64,000 nt of DNA, from the NCBI GenBank assembly GCA_018389105.1, contig JACATO010000996.1:187001-251000 (forward strand), written 5' to 3'. A program made the position numbers and the translations under genes. Below the pieces are notes generated by a model, which ran no database searches, was not told where the DNA came from, and worked only from the letters and a program-made list of their open reading frames with translations. The stretch comes from Nautilus pompilius. Taxonomy: Eukaryota > Mollusca > Cephalopoda > Nautilida > Nautilidae. Positions 13,301 through 24,700 of this stretch are shown here, in pieces (positions within the stretch are counted from its first letter, which is position 1; every line of letters starts with the position of its first letter).

Positions 13301-13943
13301 CACTCTACCTGTTGATTAATTGCATCTGTTAAAAGGTCGGATGAAAGATGCTATGGCCGAGGATAGAAATGGTCATTCTTGGAAATGTCACAGACGTTAG
13401 TGTGGCTTGAGTACTGTAATTTTAAATTTATTTTCTTAAGTGGCTATGTATTGTGAACGAGTTTTAATCTGCCACTAAAGCTTATGATTACATTTGGATC
13501 GTTGCCTGTTGCTTCCAAATGTTCAGTTTTCAAGGAAACACGGAAGAAGTAAAACACCTTAACCAAAATAACTGTGGGCAGAATTAGCCCTGGATCTACT
13601 TTTAAAGGCTGGCAGACTGTATGTCAGTTTTCACATCTTTTCCAGAGTCAGTCCTCATTCCACTTTAAGGAAGCAGCAGCATGATTGTTTTGTTTTTTTT
13701 TGTGGTCAGGTGAGACTTATTGCCACGGCACCTTTTCTGAAGTGGGGTTGGAATGATGAAACAACACTTTTTCTTTCTTTCTTTAAATGTTCTCCTCAGT
13801 CTTGTGGCTGCTGTGCTGAGTTTGTCATTGGCATCTAAAAGGGCTACTGTTTCTTCATTCCAGCCTCTTTTGGGAAAAGCAAATACCTATACTATGGGCG
13901 AAATTCCGAGGGAAACCGATACATCAAGAACATGGATTTATGA
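4235..13943 (+). CDS. LRMDA: LRMDA-like leucine-rich-repeat protein (C10orf11 homologue), 7 coding exons
   Basis: Seven exons join with consistent phases into 246 codons plus stop: 4235-4321, 5123-5223, 8849-8975, 9627-9766, 10671-10797, 12170-12248, 13864-13943. All introns begin GT and end AG. Residues 1-29 form a non-repetitive leader. From about residue 50 the LRR pattern runs [44 protein letters not shown] and [10 protein letters not shown], followed by an LRR-cap-like NVACPN...[11 protein letters not shown]...[12 protein letters not shown] segment. The C-terminus [19 protein letters not shown] is the strongly conserved LRMDA tail. In vertebrates LRMDA is needed for melanocyte differentiation and is linked to oculocutaneous albinism type 7 and to Rab32/38-dependent trafficking; that role is carried over from the family. 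The start is the only ATG in the first exon frame and it precedes a clean donor. A further upstream non-coding exon is possible. Confidence 0.9.
4491..4560. repeat. (GTC)n, C-tract and (CCA)n low-complexity run
   Basis: Short runs of GTC, poly-C and CCA/CAC in intron 1 of the LRMDA-like gene. The translated frames here are low-complexity artefacts. Confidence 0.85.
5123..5223 (+). CDS. LRMDA: LRMDA-like coding exon 2
   Basis: Acceptor tttcag|ctgtcc, donor ctaag|gtaggc, ends in phase 2. It encodes residues 30-62 and the first two bases of Arg63, including the first LRR strand RLDLTFNKL. Confidence 0.88.
5224..8848 (+). other. LRMDA-like intron 2 (3.6 kb)
   Basis: AT-rich intron without a recognised coding region. 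It contains a possible SINE body fragment near 7.85-8.01 kb. The 60-70-codon frames here show no family resemblance. Confidence 0.7.
7838..8010 (+). repeat. Possible SINE body fragment (copy B)
   Basis: The stretch gtgtacctccctggcatag followed by caccagccaaccacc resembles the bodies of the SINE copies at 49.75 kb (taccagccaaccagtcacg) and 59.95 kb (cgtactcctccctggcatg). The tRNA-like head is decayed. Confidence 0.35.
8849..8975 (+). CDS. LRMDA: LRMDA-like coding exon 3
   Basis: Acceptor tttcag|atctct, donor aataat|gtatcc, ends in phase 0. It completes Arg63 and encodes residues 64-105 with two LRR units ([18 protein letters not shown] and [10 protein letters not shown]). This is the most diagnostic LRMDA segment. 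Confidence 0.92.
9627..9766 (+). CDS. LRMDA: LRMDA-like coding exon 4
   Basis: Acceptor gggtag|ctgact, donor atacag|gtaaaa, ends in phase 2. It encodes residues 106-151 plus two bases of Arg152. [11 protein letters not shown] continues the LRR begun in exon 3, and [12 protein letters not shown] plus [11 protein letters not shown] match the LRMDA cap region. Confidence 0.92.
10671..10797 (+). CDS. LRMDA: LRMDA-like coding exon 5
   Basis: Acceptor cttag|gtatta, donor aataag|gtattt, ends in phase 0. It encodes the last base of Arg152 through Lys194 ([19 protein letters not shown]...). A second AG lies a few bases upstream, but this choice keeps the frame. Confidence 0.9.
10798..12169 (+). other. 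LRMDA-like intron 5
   Basis: 1.4 kb of AT-rich intron. I see no gene, TIR element or tandem repeat in it. Confidence 0.6.
12170..12248 (+). CDS. LRMDA: LRMDA-like coding exon 6
   Basis: Acceptor ttgcag|aaagat, donor caaaa|gtaaga, ends in phase 1. It encodes [18 protein letters not shown] and ends in GDHK (residues 195-220) with the first base of Thr221. The NPLPES segment corresponds to the proline-containing linker before the conserved C-terminus. Confidence 0.85.
12249..13863 (+). other. LRMDA-like intron 6
   Basis: 1.6 kb, no recognised element. An 80-codon frame beginning at 13753 overlaps the terminal exon but is out of frame with it and is a shadow. Confidence 0.65.
13864..13943 (+). 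CDS. LRMDA: LRMDA-like terminal coding exon 7
   Basis: Acceptor cattccag|cctctt. Encodes Thr221 to Leu246 ([11 protein letters not shown]... NMDL) and the TGA at 13941-13943. The [10 protein letters not shown] motif is nearly invariant in LRMDA proteins and fixes the reading frame. Confidence 0.92.
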
Positions 13944-14908
13944 AGAAGACATCCTTGGGCTGCTGTTTAGTGATGTTGGACAGGCAGATTTGTAGAGTTT
14001 CTAGGTCTTTTGAACAATGTTCTGCCTCATCCAGCTAGAGGATGTTGGCTCGTGGTAGGTTTTCATGGTGATTATAACAAAGTTCTTATGTTCTTTTACC
14101 TCCAACTCAGCAGAATTTCTGAAGACTTTTGCTATGTTGGCACAAGGCATTTTTTCCTTTGCTTTATCTCTTTGTCAGGATGATTGTCTCTGTTCTGCCT
14201 GTAGACTTCAGAATTCTAACTATTTTTAAAAATGAAAGCCTGAATGGACTTCTTGAGACTTTGAAAGATGTTTGGGATGTGAATTAAAGCTCTTTTGGGT
14301 TTTGCAAAATATCCACCAACAAATGTCAAAAATACATTCCACAACTTTCTAAAAATGGTTTTATGAAATTCAAAAAAAAGATTTCCATATAGATACAAAG
14401 AGGCTGACTTGCTGCAGCAACTTGTACTCAAGACTTTTGGATGTGAATCTGTTAAAACGGTGAGGGGGAACGACCCCTTATTTGACTGAGACAATTTTTT
14501 TTAAAGGAATGCAAAGGATCTCACTAAACTGCATCATATTATTATTATTATTCATTTTTTTATAATATACAGTAAAGTATTTATGAATCATTTTTTTTAG
14601 TTTTGTTTATTTTTCTAAATTGTGGAACATTGATATATTGAGCTTACAGCAGCAGGCAACTTTTTAACAACCAAAAAACATCTCCATTGGAGAATTCAAA
14701 GTGACAGAGAGAGTTATGCTTTGTTACTTCTGCTCGTGATTGCCCTCACCTTCCCTTTATGCTTGTCAAGATGAGGGCCTAACTTCCAGTCTATGGTACG
14801 TTACAGGTTACGATCCCATCAGTATCACTACAACGTTTAAAACATTTCTAACTATCAAAACTGTACATTCAAATAATTCTTCCTTCTATATAAAAACACC
14901 GAATATTT

Positions 14909-14914
14909 AATAAA
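14909..14914 (+). terminator. Candidate polyadenylation signal AATAAA for the LRMDA-like gene
   Basis: An AATAAA on the plus strand about 970 bases after the stop. The surroundings are AT-rich, so chance hexamers are common. Others follow near 15.95 kb. Confidence 0.25.
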
Positions 14915-17900
14915 TATCTTAGATAATTCATTTATCATTATTTTTCTTAATGTTCACTTTATCAACTATTTTAGTTAGTGATGGTCTTGTATATTTGATT
15001 TTAATGGCACAACTCCAGGTAGGCTGTTGTCTACACACACAATCACCTGAAGGTAAAGAATCTTTTTCTGAGATATCCATCAGGTAGATAACCCACTAGA
15101 ACTTTCCCATTTAAACAGCAGCACCACACCAGCAACTCTGACCCGCTATGCCTGTGAAGGTTAGCAATTAAATATGAGTTAATTCCAAAAAAAAGAAGCA
15201 GAGCCCACAAAACTATGTTGCATTGTAACATGCTGCCATAAGACCAACTAAATATTTTGGTCAACTGTCAAACCCCATTCCTCCTCTAAAAGTGATGTTC
15301 CACATTTCACTCTTAAATGGAAATCTTCAACTTTACAGTATTTAGGATAGCGCTGTTAGTACAAGACTTAAGACCCCAAAACAATCTATATATATATATA
15401 TATATAGAACATCAAAGTTAAAAGCCTACTTTTACTGGAGTCTTGTTATATCCTGGTTCTGTTTTTTTGGAATATTTTTCTAGACAATAGGTAATAATGG
15501 TATATCCAAAGCATTTTTAGTTTGTCTTGTCTTGAAGCATGGTCCTTGTTGTTTGATTTTTAAAAAAAAATTTTTTCAGAGGGGAGTTTCACTGCTTAAC
15601 TACATATGATTCTAATTTCTGGCTTCTCCAGACTGTCCTGAAACCCAAATGGCAGTGACTGAGAAGGTTAACTGCATCCCGTCGCTTGACTTGGTTAGTG
15701 CACATTACAGCAAGGATCCACTACCGTTAGGTAGAGACCGTTTTAGCCGCCGAAGCTCATAGAAATCTCATTCTGCCTTGCATAATTGGAACTTTTCTTT
15801 TCAGTGGTTCGTAAAATTGTAGAAAGTGATGTTATCATCAAGGCATAAGCAGCAGCAGCTATCAGGCCCATCCTGCCCCAACAGTTGCAGAATGTGCACA
15901 AAATCTGTAATATTCATATAGCGATGAGTCAAGGTTCACAGTAGCAGCAATGCAATAAAAATGAAAAGTGAACAATGAAAATGAATCATGAAGACTTTTA
16001 TTTTCTTAAATGAAGATGCAAGTCCCAACAATACATATAAGAACAGTAATTGTATAATATGCACACTGGATCTAAAGTTACCACAAAATGATGTTGAATC
16101 AAGCACATGAAGATGAAGAATGCTAATAGAGGATGTACATGAATTGTAGTTGAAGAAAAACAAACATGACTAATGATGAATGTTGTTGTTTTATATATAT
16201 ATATATATTATTTTAAAAAAAAATTTTTTTTTTCAAAAGAAAAGGTCCAAGCTTATACTTCCTAACAGCATTTGCCATCCCATGTTTAAAATGCATTCTC
16301 ATGCGCACGTACCCTCATGGTAAAAAATTGCCTGCCGTCAAGATAGAAACTAAAATAGAATAACTGAAAAAACCTTTTATAACGAGTGAGTAATGCAGAT
16401 GCGCATCTTTCTACAAAGTTTGATAAATGTTTACAACCGTAGGAAATTTTATTTTCAGTTTATAATCATAAAATAAAAGCTAGAATTAGAAATGTATAAA
16501 GTATCAGAAAGTAAACAAAAATTTAAGTCTCCAAATAATATACATTTAGTCAATTGTTTCTAATTGAGTGTTTTTATATACATATAATTATTTTTAAAGG
16601 TTTATTTATTCCTTATTTTTCAGTAACAAAATATTCTGTTGAAAATGTGTGTACTTGATATAGTATGTATATAATGTTTGACCAGTCTGTTCATTCCACA
16701 GATAGAACTTGATTTTCCCACCATACAGGGGAAGACAACTACTATCTATGACATACACAAACCTAAATAACACTGGGAGTCCTGGCTGAGATAGACACAC
16801 ATCTGTCACTTATCTTCACAGAAGAAAATAAATACACACTTGGAGACAAATTCTGCTGTTCTACTCTTGACAACAACAACACCCCCCCTCCTGTACATGC
16901 ACAAAGACGTGCCAACTTGCTTTCTACACTACAAATTTGCACACTAAACAGCCAGAGGTAAAACCATAAGCAGCAGTGTCTAAAGATCTTTGAAGTCCTA
17001 CAAAAAAAAATGGAAATCTTAGTTCGCTTCACAAAATGCAATTCGCAGCATTTTTATTGTACTTACAGAAGACAGATCAGGCATCATGCAAGAAACCAAA
17101 ATTCTATTTAAAAAAAAAAAAATTCTGTCAGTCTACTTTTCTACATAGAGATTTATTTCTATCTTTATAGAACATGCATACATACAAAAAAAAAAAGAAG
17201 GATGAACCCATACTGTTTCTTTTGATGTAACTAATGTGGAGAGACATGTCTGACAATAATCCTCTGGTGGAACATTTCTACGGCCATTGACCAGAACTGG
17301 AGTCTACGGTTGTAAAGCATGACCACTGCCTACCTTTCTCGTTAGGTCAACTGTCCTCTAAGCCTGAAGATTCAAATGGGAAGGCCACTAATATTAAGTA
17401 TTTTTTTAAAAAATTATTATTTACATCAAATGGTGTGCAACCACTTTTGAAATCCAAGAACTTCTGTATAAATGTGAAGTTTCCTTCACAAATGCCAATA
17501 GATCTGTGGAATCTGAGTGGCAGCAGATGCTTAAAATTCTCTCTCCAATACAATTCTGGTATCCTCAGCCAAATTTTAATTTTACATCACCACCCAGAAT
17601 ACTAGCTTTTGTTGCTTCTAAATTTAATTTTCTCTGCTTTTTCTCTTTTGCTTGGTGTCAGGGGCTTTGAGTTAAAAACAAAGAACTTATAATTGGTATT
17701 TTGGAAAAAAAGTAGAATTTCCAACATTTCTTTTTTTGTCTTGATAAAAACAAACAAACAAACAAAATCATTGTTACTATTAAAACTATGTAACCAAAAA
17801 TGAGAAGACTCTATACATTTTTTCATTACAAAAACTAGCATCATTTAAAGATGTAGTGCCTGTCTCACCGAGGATGTTTGTCCTAACGTTAATTCCTACA

Positions 17901-20900
17901 AAAGTTGAAAGAAGAAAAAAACTTCAGCCAAAATAAAGAAAAAGAAAGTTTTTCAGGAAGTGAATATAATTCTGTCACCAGAATTACAACCAAGGATGTG
18001 GACTAATGATTTCATCTTTGTAAGGTCTTGAAGCAAAAAGAAAAAAGTTGCCTTTCATATGCTCCACTGTAGCAGATGATACATAATTCTTTAAAAATTA
18101 TGCACAGTTGCTTTTCTGTCTGTAAAGTGACAGTTAAATTATCTAGATACTTGTTCGTAGTAGTCTATAACACAGACATTACATCTTTATGATGCTATCA
18201 AACAACAAAAGGACACTATCTATTACATGCATATCACTTTTTTGGTATAAGCAATTAATCTTAGAGACAAAATAATAATGAAAACACCATGCTGCACAAT
18301 TTGGCGTTTGAAAATTAACCTCAGCTTGCATATGTATCTAGGAAAAATATTACTTATGAGATACAGTGCAGGGAGGATTTATCTCCCAAAGACTATGAAT
18401 GACATATTTCTGGCATCACAAAAAAAATAAATAAATGGGAAAATAATTCAGCTTGCGTCCAGTGAAAACGCTTATTTTTCACAATTCTACGTAAACAGCA
18501 GTTTTATAACAGCAAAAACAAGGATTAAAAGTGGAAAAAAATATTTATGACGACAATGATAATATCTAGGACCAATAAATAGCAAATGGGATTAATCCTT
18601 CAACTATCAAATTTTCGATGAAAGTTTATTTTCGAACATTATGATAGTTAAAAAAAAAAAACATTTTGCTGTTAACATATAATATACGGAAAAAAGAAAA
18701 TAAGTAAAAAGCCACATCTTAGGAATTATAAGTGGATATTTGTAAACCTATAAAAATATGATTAGCATTCGGTGAACATGGATTTTTGGATTAGGTCAAA
18801 AACCATTTAATTTTTCTTTTAGTTATCTATTTAATGTCTTACAGTTTTACTTTCTAATATTACAAAATCTATATTGTTGAAAAATAGTGATTAGCTTGGT
18901 AATTGGACACTCTAATAGGAACCTATTTGCAGATATAGGAAGGAATCCTGGTGCAAATAGCATCATAAATTTGTAGTATGTAGACTCACAAGATGCTTAT
19001 ACATTTCTAGGGTCAGCTGTCACAAGGATTTTGGACATCTGAAAACCAAGTACCAAACATAGAAGTTCAATGATTTAAAGGTCTTTTGGTTGAGCTCAGG
19101 TATCAGTCACCTGTGCTCTGCTCATCTTAAGACTATGATGGAAAGCCTCACTGCACTTCTGGCTCAGGTCAGATCCCATGGCATAATCTATACCTACTGT
19201 TAGTTCCTGATATTGTACTGGGAGGGAAATTTCCTAATAAAGTGGCCAGCTTGTGTTCGAGAGTATTAAGAAAAATAAGGTTACCTAGCTGCTCCTTCAC
19301 ATTTTTATGACTAAGCAGAGTAAGAAAAACAACAAAAAAAAAAGAAGTTTCTTTGGCATTTATCTGTGGCAGTGAGCCACCCCTCTCAACATCTGAACCA
19401 ACCTAATCATTCAAAATGCAACCAGTAGACTGACCTACAAATAATACTTCAAGGTACAAAAATAAAACATAAATGCAAATGGTAGCCACTAGGTTAAACC
19501 CCAGTTTTAAAGCATCCAATACGTGGAAGTGTGATTATAAATGCCCCATTTAATTCGGGAGGGGCCTTAATGCTTGAAGGTGCTATCCGCTAACCTTTAA
19601 AGAAGACAGGTCCTTTTGCCTCTACCGAATTACACATGCATTTTTCATTACCACCAAGATTTAAATATACTGCCATGTTATGGAGTTCCATTAAAGCTGA
19701 CGGTGGTTAAAAAAAAAAAATTCTTTGCTATTGAAGGAGAGATTTTCAATTAAGAAACTTTCAAACTTGTTAAGTTTCAGGAGGAAACCCAAAATCCCTA
19801 AAATAATTTCAGGGTTTTCCAATAAAAATAAAACAAGCATTTCTGTATTTTGAAAAAAACGCATGACTGTGGGGAAATACACTGGATCAGAAAGAAGAAA
19901 AAATAAAGATATCTGCTTACTGTCTGCTGGCTAGCATCATTTTAAAAAACAAAAATACAGCACTACAAACTAGAGAAATAACTGTGCTATCACCAGAAAA
20001 AATACTGAAAGGAACAAAAATTGATTAAAAATTTACTCTGATATGGAAAACCCTTCCAACCATAAAAACCATGAAGTGCAGTAAACAGAATGATAGATGG
20101 GATACTGTTCAAACTTTAAACAAAAAAAAATTCTGCCCTTGTTTTTTTAAAAAACTAACCAATGTCAATTCTGAGGCCCTTGTTTCTGTTAACATTAGTG
20201 TTTAGGAAAATACATATACTAGGAATTTACTGTTGGACCAAATGTTAAAATGTAAAGCAAAAGCAGAATTGAGAATTGTCCTTGTTGATAGACTTTGTGT
20301 TTTCAGACCCTAACATGTAAAGGATGTTGTGTTTGAACAATGTAGTAGATTCATTCACAATTACATGGAATGGAACAAATACCAGAGATAATTTGGTATC
20401 TGTGGGGTCTTTAACATGTACAGGTGAATATCTCAAAACAATGGGCTTTTGAAGAAAAACGCCAATAGTGCGTTAAATGAGCATTCTAGAGTAATTTCTG
20501 GAATAAAAGGAAAAATGTAAGATTTGATTTGAATGTTGTTTGTTTTTCTTAGAAGAGGTGAACTAAACTCTAATTAAAGATGTGCTGACAACCTACCTGG
20601 CATGCATGCTTTGTTAACTTCAGGGAAGCCATCTGACCTGGGCACTGTGGCATGATGTGGATTAAATATACTCAAGTCCATCCTTTATTCTTTAGGAGTT
20701 TGTTTTTTAAAATGATTTCAATACTAACCAATCAAGAGCAGGGGTTGCATTTTGGTTTGTTTGGTTAGAACAATGGCTGCATGTTCATTTTTGGAGAGGA
20801 TAGAGGGAACTTATTGGGAATATTAACTGTCTTGGCTTTGATTTCAATAGTAGTGGAAGGATCCACAGCAGTCAAACCAGCCTTGTTTCCTTTTATAGGT

Positions 20901-21179
20901 TACACTTGTACTATAAAGCACCGAAGCTATCAGAACCAAACCCTATAAATACCAAAAATATATGTACGTCATTTTCAGGAATTTAAAGTTTACAAAGCAG
21001 GTTATGGCTAAAATATCTTGAATATCTCTTCTCCCCCCACTAATGTGAGAAAATGCTTGAGATTTTTGTTTTTTTTTTTAAGTTTTTCCATATATACAAA
21101 ATTCTAAGTTTTATATACAATGTAATTTCTTTTTAATGAGGAAATATTAGATGAAGTATGATTTTTTAAAAAAAAATGT

Positions 21180-21185
21180 TTTATT
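21180..21185 (-). terminator. Candidate polyadenylation signal (AATAAA) for the HP1BP3-like gene
   Basis: tttatt on the plus strand reads AATAAA on the minus strand, about 405 bases past the stop codon. It is a plausible proximal site. Several more lie further downstream, including near 16.6 kb. Confidence 0.25.
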
Positions 21186-21409
21186 ACCTTGTTCAGAGAT
21201 AAGTGAAACTAAAAGGTTATATGAGAGAGAGAGAGATTAGAAATTCAAGTGGCAGTCTAAGTATACTAGGAAAAATGGTAATACCATAAATAAGCTACAG
21301 ACAGAATACAGGCCACCACCAAACTGACAGTGATTGGATTGGCTGCTTTGTGGCAACCTGAAGCAGAACCTTTCATAAGCTGACTAAAACCTAACTATGA
21401 GGTGTAAAA

Positions 21410-21503
21410 AGACATATATAGGTATGTCTATATATATAATATTATATTATATATATTTATGTGTGTGTATGTGTATATGTATGTATGTGTGTGTGTATAT
21501 AGA
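21410..21503. repeat. (TA)/(TG)-rich microsatellite
   Basis: Interrupted tatata and tgtgtg runs just downstream of the HP1BP3-like stop codon, within its probable 3' UTR. Confidence 0.8.
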
Positions 21504-21588
21504 TCTATGATTAGATTTTGGGTTAACTCAAACACTAATAAAAAAGGTGGGAGCCAATGCTCGCATCACCAGTATGTGATAAAACCAT

Positions 21589-21796
21589 TCATCTCCTTGA
21601 TTTCTTACCAATGATAACTGTAACACCTCTGCCCCGACCCCTTGACTTGGTCGGTCGAACATAATATGTCTCCTCATAAGATTCGGTGTCATTGTCTATA
21701 TTTTGATCTACTTCAGCTCCAGCCAGTAAGGCTGGTGAAGGCGTGTATTGGTTGATTAGCTGGAATGTGCCGGATGCTCCAATCCCCGACAGCTGC
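21589..21796 (-). CDS. HP1BP3: HP1BP3-like terminal coding exon
   Basis: Acceptor atttcag|gcagctg. Encodes Arg480 to Arg548 and stop TGA (21591-21589). It finishes the third H15 domain (QLSGIGASGTFQLI) and then the short tail with acidic DQNIDNDTESYEE, RPTKSRGRGRG and KKSRR. The tail is far shorter than the long basic tail of vertebrate HP1BP3. Confidence 0.9.
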
Positions 21797-24700
21797 CTGA
21801 AATAAGAACACTAAATAAATAAGAGCAGAAGCCAATGTGGGATTTCAGTTGTGTAAATTAAGTTACTCCCTTTGATTATTTTATAACACACCACCCTCTA
21901 AAAAATCCAAAATATGCCATCATGCTTTGGAAGCAAGCCTACATTTTGGTTAAAAAAAGAAATCATACTTTGTTAAGTATATTTCCTTACAGAGAATGTT
22001 AATTCAAAAACAATTCTTTGAGACTTGATGTGGTCTCTTTTCAAAGCCAAGCACTTATTGTTTTAAGACTTTCCGCAAGTGAGCACAGAAGTGATGTTAA
22101 ATGGACCTTTTCAAGCCCATGAAAAAAACACATCCTGATGAGATGCCAAAGCTAAAAGGCTTTTTTCTCTTTTAAGAAACAGATTTTTCTGTTCTAAATA
22201 CAAAGTAACCATGAAATGAACTCAGCATTATGTGGTCCTTACAGAATCCATGACCAGAGGTAGATCTCGGACAAACAAACTAGAACTTGACAGCAAGTGG
22301 GAGAGGAGAAACCCTGCAAAATGGGTTGTTGCTGTCATGCACCAATCTCAACAACAGAAAAAATGTCTGTACACTGGAGACAATCCTGCTGGGGATATGT
22401 AGCACTGAGGTTATCTTCTAATCTTGTACTGCAAGAGGCCAAGCACTCCCTGCTAAACTCTTCATTTCTAGATGCAGGAGGAAACCCACACAACTGACTG
22501 TTGTTGAAGAAGAGCAAGAAGAAACCATGCAAGGGGGATATGCTAAACCAAGCTGGACCCAAATGGGAAACAAATTTGGGAAAAACAGGTTGATAAAAAT
22601 GGTTGCAGAAAATCCCATGACTGGCTCAAAAAAACACAGCATGGACCTGAGACACACCAAAGACAGCTGTAACCATGACAAGTGAACACACTACACACTA
22701 TTTCTAAATGCTTAAAGGTCAACCCTGGATTCTGCAATGTTTGGAGAAAAAATGATGGATGGAAATCTGAAGGTAATCTTGCATTTATACTGCTAATCTG
22801 TATTAAACCCAGTCATACAGAAAGCACAGCCCTGGCTGAATCTATCTACTTAAAATCATTTTTTAAAAAGCTTATTCATATATTAGAAATAGCTCCCCCC
22901 CCTCAATAACACTCTTTAAAATAAAGAAAATTATTTCAAATATTTTTTGCAAATAAAAATTTTAGAATTCAGTATGAAAATACACAAGCTCACTCTCTCT
23001 GTGGCCATTGAATACATTCCGTTGCATTCCTCAACTCAATTCTCATATTTGTCCATAGGTGGCATCATTTCAGATGTCCTTGTAATTCAGGTGACAAGTT
23101 ATGCAGGACAGAAAATTAAATGCACAAATAAGCATAACAGGAAGGAAATTTACTTAAGCAACCCTTTTGCAGAATTTTAAAGGAGCTGACTTTCTTTAGC
23201 CAAAAGTCTAAGGTTGCAAAAGGGTGAGATCAAAGTCCCAACAAGCTTAATCACTTGATTCAACCTGGATTTCAGAAGATATTTCTTATCTGATGCTGAA
23301 CAGGACTCACAGAATGTGAAGTTTTCATCACCTGGTATAATTAATTTCTAATTTCCATACCTTTATTTGAAATATCTGAGTAAGACAGCAAAAATAACAA
23401 ATCAAAAACAACTTTATTTCCAACTAAAATTTTATTACAGATACCTGAAAATGTTAGATCTTTGTTTGAGCCATATATTTAATGAGAGAAAAATTGTTAA
23501 TTAGGGCTCAGTGGATTTTGGTTTGGATGGTAGATTACATGGGGTAACTGTCATTTCACAAGATCTGTAAATGGCACATAAATGTGGGAACTGCATATTA
23601 TGTTGTCTGCTATGAGATCAAATGAAGATATTTTAACTATTCTAGTGCAAATTTCTGATTCAAGATCACTAGGTTTTGCTTGAGATACATTCAGCCGTAT
23701 TGTTTTTGTGAGTGATATGGAAAATTGGTGGCAGCCATGTTTTTCTCTTCATACTCAGAGCCTCATGCTTTCATGTTTTCATACAGAAAGCATCTTTTAC
23801 TATTGCCTCAATGCCTGCACACACTTGAAACCCCATGAAAAGCTTCAAGGACTTTATCTACACCAAACCAAGGATGGAAGCAAGCCCCTAAGAGGGTGCC
23901 ACATGTTGACAGAATCTTGAAGTGCATGGCAACAAAAATTTGCTGCAATGCAGGGAGAATACTAAATCCTCAAGAGGAAGGAGTCAGTGTTTCTGTGGGG
24001 TGGGGGAAAGTCTGTCTACCAAAACATTGCACCTGTTTCTGAGAACTTGGTCAAAACGATCCTTCTAAACTCATTCTGTTATGGCCCAATGAGTCCTTGT
24101 TAGTCACTATTATGATGTTAGATGTCTGCTAGGCTAAAAATTCTGGTGTGCAATCCATTCAGCAAAAATGGTGATGGAAAACAAAATCAATACCTTTCCT
24201 GAAATCACAACCCCCCATTTAATCATTAATAAAGGCAGCCAATTAATTAATGTCTATTTTATGATGGTATAATGACTATTTGAGGTCTGTCATCAGCAGT
24301 GGAACACCTGTAATCATGGTTCATTTATCATGCTTGGAGGTACAAGACTGAATGTATTGTGAAACTTTACTTGCCCAACATTCTAGAGCAATTCATTTCT
24401 TAAATTTCATCTGACTTTTCTTATTAACTACATTTTAAAATTTAACATAATGGATGTAGTCAATTTGACTCCTATGTTTCAAAGATTTGATGAGATAATA
24501 GTTCATAGTTTTAGCATTGAAATGTTCTGTAAGGCACAGTGATGAGGTTGACCAAGGTGAATATAACATGCATTTAAGTAAGTTGCCATGGACTGTAGCC
24601 TAACATTAAGCAAGGTGGAGTGGTTAAAAATCAGATACAAAGAAGAGCTAATTCTGTCCACAACAGTGAGAAATTTTCTATTTTATCCTCATGGTTTGCC

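Larger units (their letters stand above)
13944..21588. other. 7.6-kb region between convergent genes; 3' UTRs and no recognised gene
   Basis: The LRMDA-like and HP1BP3-like stop codons face each other across this interval. No frame shows family resemblance on either strand; the frames are short and AT-driven. It contains A-tract/T-tract blocks (15.56 and 16.21 kb), (TA)n near 15.39 and 16.19 kb, and a TATA/TGTG tract at 21.41-21.50 kb. Some of it must be 3' UTR of one or both genes, but I cannot place the ends. Confidence 0.55.

Noticed and set aside
13753..13995. An 80-codon frame overlapping the last LRMDA-like exon
   Set aside because: It is out of frame with the conserved [10 protein letters not shown] tail and begins inside the intron.
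22297..22737. Overlapping 64-87-codon frames on both strands
   Set aside because: They mirror one another in an intron, lack splice logic and resemble no family.
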